Shown piece by piece: positions 59,150-64,000 of a stretch of DNA of 64,000 bases. The stretch lies in contig CAMCUD010000004.1 in assembly GCA_945878865.1 (NCBI GenBank), forward strand, positions 62,001 through 126,000. The letters run 5' to 3'. The stretch's first letter is position 1. The number at the start of each line of letters is the position of its first letter. The notes under the pieces were generated by a model. That model saw nothing but the letters and a program-made list of their open reading frames with translations, ran no database searches and was not told the origin of the DNA. The stretch is from Bifidobacterium breve. GTDB taxonomy: Bacteria; Actinomycetota; Thermoleophilia; Solirubrobacterales; Solirubrobacteraceae. Position numbers and translations under genes: made by a program.

Positions 59150-60487
59150 TCACCGGCGCCCTCCGACGACGATGAACCCGGCGCGGTGTACCGGGCCTGT
59201 GGCGGCGCGAGCGACGAGCCGGTACCGGCCGGGTCGCAGCGTCCTGCCGCCGACGAGGCGGAAGCGCACGCGGTTCGTTCCCGCGGCGGCGCGGCGCGCG
59301 AACGTGCCGCGGACGGTGACGAAGCGCCGCGGGGCGCCACGCCGGTGGCGCCGAGCCCGCTGGACGGTGAACCGCACCGTCGCCGCGCCGGTCGCCCGGA
59401 ACGTGACCTGCGCGGCGCCGGAGGCGGGCCGCCAACGCGAGGGGCGCACGCGGAGCGCGCTGATCCGGACCGGCGGCTGCGTGGCGGTGACCGGCGGCGT
59501 GGATGTCGCGGGCAGCTCGACCGCCCCGGCGTCACATGCGGCGCCCTGCGGGCGGGGCACGCCGCGCTGATCGACGCCTCCGGCCGCGCAGGCGGCGTCC
59601 GCATCGATCGCCGGGCTCCCCGCCGCAGGCAGGATCGTCGGCGTCGTCCCGCCGTGGTCGCCCAGTCCGCCGAGCTCCAGGGGCGCGGTGCGGTTGGCCG
59701 CGCATGCGGGATCACCCGACACGGTGGCGCCGAGCGACGTGAGCGGCGTTGCGCACGATCCGACGAGAGACGCGCGAGACGCGACCGGCCCGCGCACATC
59801 CGGGGCGCTGCCGTTCTGGGCGACCGTCGTGGCCGTCAGCGTCGCGGCGCCCTGATCGACGGCGACACCGGCGCCGTCCGGCGCCGTGTTGCCCGCGATC
59901 GTGACGTTGCGCGTCACCAGTGCGGAGGCGGCCCCACCGAGGTAGATCCCGCCGCCCTTGGCCGTGGCCGCGTTGCCGGTCACGGCGCTGTCGGTCAGCG
60001 TCGCCGTGCCGCCCGTCGCGTCGATGGCGGCGCCGTTGGCCGCCGTGTTGCCGGTCAGCACGACGTTCGTCGCGCGGAACGCCGCGCCGCCGCCGAACAG
60101 GAGCACCGCGGACGCGCCGCGCGATCCGCTGAGGGTCACGCCGGAGAGGTCCAGGCCGGCGTCCTGCTCGACGAGGAAGACCCGTCCGTCGCCGCCGCTG
60201 ACCTCACGGATGTGCGTCGTCCGCGGGTCCTCCCCGGTGATCTCGAGCTGCTGGCCGATGGACACGATGAGGTCCTGGCCGGTCTGGTCGTACGTGCCGG
60301 GAGGCAGGCGGATGGTGTCCTTGCCGGGGAGCCCGGCCGCGTCGACGATCGCCTGGCGCAGCGTGCACGAGCCCGCGACGGCGCAGTTGCCGTTTCCCGG
60401 CGCGGTGCTGTCGACGCGCAGCTCGGCCGCGCCGGCCGGCGCGGCGAGGGCGAGCGTGGCGAGAAGGGTGAGAACGGGCCCGTGCAC
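59150..60487 (-). CDS. Secreted parallel beta-helix protein with CSLREA and anchor-type C-terminus
   Basis: A 445-residue precursor with a signal peptide (1-20). A CSLREA-like segment (GSCTLRQAIVDAAG) comes at about 38-55. A right-handed beta-helix with repeating NVVLTGNTAANGAAID-like turns covers about 80-260. The AGSPAIDADAAC ... DQRGVPRPQGAACDAGAVE block at about 290-325 is the choice-of-anchor-Q pattern, and a basic beta domain ends the protein. Likely a surface-associated protein. GTG start. It lies 35 nt after the 97-aa gene and may be the last gene of the oxidoreductase operon. Confidence 0.82.
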   Translation of the reverse strand: MHGPVLTLLATLALAAPAGAAELRVDSTAPGNGNCAVAGSCTLRQAIVDAAGLPGKDTIRLPPGTYDQTGQDLIVSIGQQLEITGEDPRTTHIREVSGGDGRVFLVEQDAGLDLSGVTLSGSRGASAVLLFGGGAAFRATNVVLTGNTAANGAAIDATGGTATLTDSAVTGNAATAKGGGIYLGGAASALVTRNVTIAGNTAPDGAGVAVDQGAATLTATTVAQNGSAPDVRGPVASRASLVGSCATPLTSLGATVSGDPACAANRTAPLELGGLGDHGGTTPTILPAAGSPAIDADAACAAGGVDQRGVPRPQGAACDAGAVELPATSTPPVTATQPPVRISALRVRPSRWRPASGAAQVTFRATGAATVRFTVQRARRHRRGAPRRFVTVRGTFARRAAAGTNRVRFRLVGGRTLRPGRYRLVARAATGPVHRAGFIVVGGRR

Positions 60488-60522
60488 ACCGGCACAACGG
60501 CCGGGGCACGGATCCGTTACGG

Positions 60523-60816
60523 CTACGCCTCTTCGGGCTCCCCGGTGACCTGCCCGAGCATCTGCGGCAGGACGGCGAAGAACATCTCCTCCAGCTCATC
60601 GGGCACGTTCAGCGTCACGCCCTCGAAGTGGAAGTGGTCGCCATGCGCGCGGACGTGCGTCTCCACGGACGCGCCGGCGATGACGAAGAAGGGGATCAGC
60701 GAGAAGTACTCGAGATCCTCGAACTCCTCCGGGTCGATCCCGGTCGTGTCCAGCAGCAGCTTGAGCCGCGGGTCGAACTGGGACTCGCCGACGGAGATGC
60801 GCGCGATCTGGGTCAT
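60523..60816 (-). CDS. 97-residue protein coupled to molybdopterin oxidoreductase, unknown
   Basis: A small acidic protein, MTQIARISVGESQFDPRLKL onward, with no signal peptide or Cys pair. It has a central hydrophobic beta segment (YFSLIPFFVIAGASVETHV), a His/Phe cluster (HGDHFHFEG) and an acidic tail. Its ATG overlaps the TGA of the oxidoreductase gene (60813-60816), so it is made in step with that enzyme. It may be a dedicated subunit, chaperone or maturation factor. I do not recognise the family. Confidence 0.75.
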   Translation of the reverse strand: MTQIARISVGESQFDPRLKLLLDTTGIDPEEFEDLEYFSLIPFFVIAGASVETHVRAHGDHFHFEGVTLNVPDELEEMFFAVLPQMLGQVTGEPEEA

Positions 60817-63041
60817 GCCGGGAGTGTCGCAGCCTCCCGGGCCGGGGCCGGCGCCGCGGAGGTCGCGACCTCGGCGCGGACCGGCACCCCGGTGAGGTGC
60901 GCCATCCCCGAGACGGGCTCGACGTCCGCCGGGTCGCTGCTCATCAGCAGGTTGACGTTCACGCCGCCGGTGCCGTCGTCGGCGGTGTTCGCCTTCTGCC
61001 ATCCGCCCTTGTGGCCCCATCCGTGCGGGATCGCGATGACGCCGGGCATGAGGTCCTCGGTGAGCGTCACCGCGATCTCGATCTCGCCGCTCTTCGACGC
61101 GACCTTGATGCGGTCGCCCTCCTCCGCGCCGATTGCCGCGGCGTCCTGCGGATGCATCCGCGCGAGGTGCCGGCGGCCGCCGCGCAGCAGCAGGGGCGCG
61201 TTGTGCATCCACGAGTTCTCGCTGCGCAGCTCGCGCATGCCGATGAGCCGCAGCGGGAACGCCGGGTCGTCGCTGCGGGCCTCCAGGCGCGCGATCTCCG
61301 CGGCGAACGTCGGATGGTCGAGGTGCACTTTGCGGTCGCCGTGCAGCACGATGCCGCGCAGCGCTCCGGCGCGCAGGTAGGGCGAGATCACCTTGCCGTG
61401 CGGGAAGTCGTGCACCAGCTTCTTCAGGTTCAGGCCGCCCCGCCGCAGGCCGAAGAGGTCGCCGCCGGTGCTGAGGCGAACGAGCGCGTCGGTGGCGAGC
61501 TCGGGGCGCAGCCCGCCGAACGGCTTGAGCGCGCGGCGCGCGAGCTCGGCCGCAAAGAAGCCGGGCGTGCGCCGCCACATCGCGCTGGCGAGCTCGTCGA
61601 TGATCGTGAACTCGTCGCGTGCCTCGCCCGCCGGCGCGACGACCGCGGGGGTGGCCTGGCGGAACGGCGTGAGCGACAGCGCCTGGAACGGGATCGGGTA
61701 GTCCGAGCGCTCGTACATCGTCGTCGCGGGCAGGACGTAGTCGGCGTGCTGGTGCGTCTCGTTGACGTAGAAGTCGATCGCGACCTGGAGGTCGAGCGTG
61801 TCCAGCGCCTCCTCGATCTCGTCGCCGTTGGGGCAGCTGATCACCGGGTTGCCGGCCGAGACGAACAGCGCCCGCAGCTGCCCCTTGCCCGGCGTGAGGA
61901 TCTCCTTCGCCATGATCGCCGCGGGCTGCGAGGCGAGGATCGACGGGAGGTTGCCGATGCGCGACCGCGGTTGGCGGTCGTGGCCGAGCGGCACGAGCGC
62001 GAGGCCGAGCTTCGTCGCGAGCCGCTCGAGCGGCAGGCCCATCGAGCCGAACATCGAGCCGCCCTCGACGTCGAGGTTGCCGGCGACGAGGTTCACGGCG
62101 TCGAGCAGCAGCGTCGTGAGCGTGCCCGCCGTCCCGATGCTCGTTCCGATGCGGCCGTAGACCGCGGCGCGCTCGGTGGTCGCCAGCGCGCGGGCGAGGT
62201 CGCGGACCTCCTGGGGCGTGACCCCGGTCTGCGCTTCGGTGGCCTCCGGGGTGTAGGGCGCGGCGAGCGCGCGGAGCTGCTCTGCGCCGCGCGCCTGGGC
62301 GGCGATCGCCGCGGTGTCGGCGAGTCCCTCCTCGAACATGACCTGCAGCAGCGAGAGCAGGAGGTACGCGTCGGTGTCCGGACGGACGGGCAGCCACTCG
62401 AACGCGCGGGCGGTCTCCGTGCGCCGCGGGTCGATGACGAGCACGCGGCCGCCGCGCTCGACGACGCCGTGCAGCAGCTCCTTGATCCGCGGGGCGGTCA
62501 GCACACTGCCGTGCGAGACGACGGGGTTCGCGCCGATGATCACTGCGAGATCGGTGCGGTGCAGGTCGGGGATCGGGGCGACCGCCGGGTTGCCGTAGAG
62601 CATCTCGCTGGCGACGAACCGCTGGTTGACGTCCTGGGAGCCGGCGGTGTAGAGGTGGCGCGAGCCGAGCATGAGCATGAAGCCCGCGACGCCGAGGACG
62701 TGCCCGGCGCTGAACGCGCCCGGGTTGCCGTAGTACCAGCCGATGCTCTGCGCGCCGTGCTCGCCGTGGATCTTCAGCAGGCGCGCCTTGATGTCGCGCA
62801 TCGCCTCATCCCAGCTCACGCGCTCCCACGTGCCGTCGGCGCGCTTGCGCTGCGGGTGCAGGACCCGGTCGGGGTCGTTGTGGACCTCGGCGAACGCGAT
62901 GCCCTTCGGGCAGGCGAACCCCTTCGAGACCGGATGCTCCTTGTCCGGGCGCAGCTGCGTGAGCTTCCCGTCCTCGACGGTCGCGACCATGCCGCACAGC
63001 GGCTCGCAGATCCGGCAGTAGGTGGGCAGCTCTTCCCGCAT
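60813..63041 (-). CDS. Molybdopterin-dependent oxidoreductase (DMSO reductase/formate dehydrogenase superfamily)
   Basis: A 742-residue cytoplasmic enzyme with no Tat signal. The N-terminal 4Fe-4S site is C9, C12, C16 and C44 (YCRICEPLCGM, FACPKG). The pterin-binding core includes VIIGANPVVSHG, VLVIDPRRTETA and VSAGNPVISCPNGDEIEEAL. The C-terminal domain has MHPQDAAAIGAEEGDRIKVAS and HGWGHKGGWQ. The Mo-ligand region is TAGSQDVNQRF, without the Cys/Sec of formate dehydrogenases. Substrate unknown. A GAGAGGAA site precedes the ATG. It is coupled to the 97-aa gene. Confidence 0.88.
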   Translation of the reverse strand: MREELPTYCRICEPLCGMVATVEDGKLTQLRPDKEHPVSKGFACPKGIAFAEVHNDPDRVLHPQRKRADGTWERVSWDEAMRDIKARLLKIHGEHGAQSIGWYYGNPGAFSAGHVLGVAGFMLMLGSRHLYTAGSQDVNQRFVASEMLYGNPAVAPIPDLHRTDLAVIIGANPVVSHGSVLTAPRIKELLHGVVERGGRVLVIDPRRTETARAFEWLPVRPDTDAYLLLSLLQVMFEEGLADTAAIAAQARGAEQLRALAAPYTPEATEAQTGVTPQEVRDLARALATTERAAVYGRIGTSIGTAGTLTTLLLDAVNLVAGNLDVEGGSMFGSMGLPLERLATKLGLALVPLGHDRQPRSRIGNLPSILASQPAAIMAKEILTPGKGQLRALFVSAGNPVISCPNGDEIEEALDTLDLQVAIDFYVNETHQHADYVLPATTMYERSDYPIPFQALSLTPFRQATPAVVAPAGEARDEFTIIDELASAMWRRTPGFFAAELARRALKPFGGLRPELATDALVRLSTGGDLFGLRRGGLNLKKLVHDFPHGKVISPYLRAGALRGIVLHGDRKVHLDHPTFAAEIARLEARSDDPAFPLRLIGMRELRSENSWMHNAPLLLRGGRRHLARMHPQDAAAIGAEEGDRIKVASKSGEIEIAVTLTEDLMPGVIAIPHGWGHKGGWQKANTADDGTGGVNVNLLMSSDPADVEPVSGMAHLTGVPVRAEVATSAAPAPAREAATLPA

Positions 63042-63151
63042 GCGTTCCTCTCCTCGTCGCCCGGTCTGAGGACCGTACCGGGCTGTTGGCGGTCTGTCAG
63101 CAGGGAGAGGCCCCAACCCGCCAGGCCCACGGTGTGGCGCGGGGCCAGCGC

Positions 63152-63610
63152 TCAGCGGCCGAGCGTCCGCGTGAAGTCCCGCGCGTCGGTGCGCAGACCC
63201 TCCACCCGGTCGCGCACCTCGGCCAGGCCGGCGCGCAGCTCGGCGTCGCCGACCTCGACGGGGAGCATCGTGTCCTGGAGCTCGGCGATCTGGTGCGCGG
63301 CCTCCGCCGCCTGGTCCATCGCGCGCTCGATGAACGCCTTGGCGCCCTGTGACGCGTGGCCGGCGTTCGGCGTCTCGAAGGTCCGGGCCGGGAGTCCGTA
63401 GCGCGAGGCGAAGCCCGAGTACGTCCGCTGCGCGGTGCCCAGCGCGTGCTGGACGGGGCGGAACAGCGCCTCCTCCAAGCGGTCGCCGCTCTGCTCGTCG
63501 AGCAGGTCGTACGCCGCGCCGACGCACGCCAGCGAGACGGCGAGGCGGTCCGTCGCCGATGCGAGCTCGTCGAGGATCTGCTGGCGGCCTTCGGCGGCGG
63601 TGTAGGTCAC
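63152..63610 (-). CDS. Conserved helical protein of unknown function
   Basis: A 152-residue, almost entirely alpha-helical protein (TYTAAEGRQQILDELASATD, LVCV-like hydrophobic heptads, then GLPARTFETP and a final coiled-coil-like helix). No membrane segment, Cys or catalytic motif is seen. I have a faint memory of similar proteins in Solirubrobacterales, without function. The GTG start lies 7 nt after TACCCT (63623-63618, minus strand), and the next gene diverges. Transcribed alone. Confidence 0.65.
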   Translation of the reverse strand: MTYTAAEGRQQILDELASATDRLAVSLACVGAAYDLLDEQSGDRLEEALFRPVQHALGTAQRTYSGFASRYGLPARTFETPNAGHASQGAKAFIERAMDQAAEAAHQIAELQDTMLPVEVGDAELRAGLAEVRDRVEGLRTDARDFTRTLGR

Positions 63611-63683
63611 GCGCGGGAGGGTACCTGCGCGGGCGCGGCGGAACCCGGATGACGCGACGAGCGGTCCGGCGTACCGTCGAAGC

Positions 63684-64000
63684 ATGCGCACCCGCCTCCT
63701 CCTTCTCGCCACCGCGGGCTTCGCCTATGCCCGGTGGCTTCGTGCGCCGATCATGCAGTGGGGCGCAGAGCCGGCGGAGGTCGCGGGGACGCTTCCCGGT
63801 GACGAGCTGCTTCCCGACGCCGACGGGATCTCCACCCGCGCTGTCACGATCGACGCGCCGCCGTCGGACGTGTGGCCGTGGCTGGCGCAGATGGGGCCCG
63901 CGCCCCGCGGCGGCGCGTACACGTACGACTGGATCGAGAACCTCCTCGGGCTCGACATGCACAGCGCCGACACGGTCCTTCCCGAGTTTCAGGATCTCCG
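63684..64000 (+). CDS. SRPBCC (START-like) family protein, 3'-truncated by window end
   Basis: The first 105 residues are visible. After an N-terminal hydrophobic segment (LLLLATAGFAYARWL) come the SRPBCC features ISTRAVTIDAPPSDVWPWLAQMG and RGGAYTYDWIENLLGLDMHSAD, seen in polyketide-cyclase-like proteins with a hydrophobic ligand cavity. The ATG at 63684 lies 6 nt after TACCGT (63672-63677). The ligand is unknown. The reading frame continues beyond the window. Confidence 0.8.
   Translation, partial: MRTRLLLLATAGFAYARWLRAPIMQWGAEPAEVAGTLPGDELLPDADGISTRAVTIDAPPSDVWPWLAQMGPAPRGGAYTYDWIENLLGLDMHSADTVLPEFQDL

Overview
The window is about 70% G+C, densely coded on both strands, and reads as a chromosomal segment of a high-GC actinobacterium. 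The gene set (DUF3105 protein, esterase-like phytase, bifunctional murein hydrolase, RTX protein, a conserved proline/glutamate-rich protein, CSLREA/parallel beta-helix protein) and the many short cell-surface proteins resemble Thermoleophilia, order Solirubrobacterales (Solirubrobacter, Conexibacter, Patulibacter). That placement is inferred from remembered family distributions, not from a search. No rRNA, CRISPR array, prophage or intact insertion sequence was seen; one tRNA-Ala(CGC) is present.

Layout. 1-17.1 kb is a surface-polysaccharide region: a 5'-truncated membrane glycosyltransferase, a broken MNT/HEPN toxin-antitoxin remnant, a small metal-flavoured cluster (His-rich membrane peptide, DUF305 lipoprotein, MFS transporter with a His-rich tail), a minus-strand run of methyltransferase / deacetylase / GNAT / glycosyltransferase, a Wzx-like flippase, an FAD oxidase, a secreted trypsin, three more glycosyltransferases and a priming sugar transferase. 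17.1-24 kb holds a GAP-family membrane protein, a secreted PGRP amidase, a 166-nt hairpin, a DUF3105 protein, an ECF-type sigma factor facing its putative anti-sigma factor, an SDR, a PAP2 phosphatase and inorganic pyrophosphatase. 24-33.8 kb holds transketolase, two tandem secreted paralogues of unknown function, a CDF metal transporter, a two-domain murein hydrolase, a secreted phytase-like esterase, a SigB/SigF-type sigma factor with its own matching promoter, and a short cytochrome P450.

33.8-40.2 kb encodes a large RTX protein ending in an 8-residue solenoid-like repeat, an epoxide-hydrolase-like enzyme, a secreted TIM-barrel glycosidase and a diguanylate cyclase. 40.2-45.2 kb is a probable five-gene minus-strand operon (alcohol dehydrogenase, CMD protein, LtrA, PadR regulator, succinate-semialdehyde-type dehydrogenase). 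45.3-51.4 kb has an AlkZ-like protein, a TetR regulator, a class III cyclase, the DyP peroxidase-encapsulin nanocompartment operon, a TetR/SDR divergon with twin operators, and the tRNA. 51.4-64 kb has a HAMP-GAF-GGDEF cyclase, a PhzF protein with no ordinary start codon, a structured intergenic RNA candidate, a patatin phospholipase, a TetR / acyl-CoA dehydrogenase pair, a stomatin-like protein, a beta-helix protein, a molybdopterin oxidoreductase coupled to a 97-aa protein, and a 3'-truncated SRPBCC protein.

Two window-wide patterns stand out. First, some twenty genes on both strands carry a TANNNT hexamer ending only 6-10 nt before the start codon, the signature of leaderless or near-leaderless transcripts; these usually lack a Shine-Dalgarno sequence. 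Second, at least nine convergent gene pairs abut or overlap at their stop codons. No intergenic stretch exceeds 300 bases. The longest gaps (15969-16155, 19553-19786, 54746-55019) hold a tandem repeat, a long hairpin and a multi-hairpin candidate RNA respectively.
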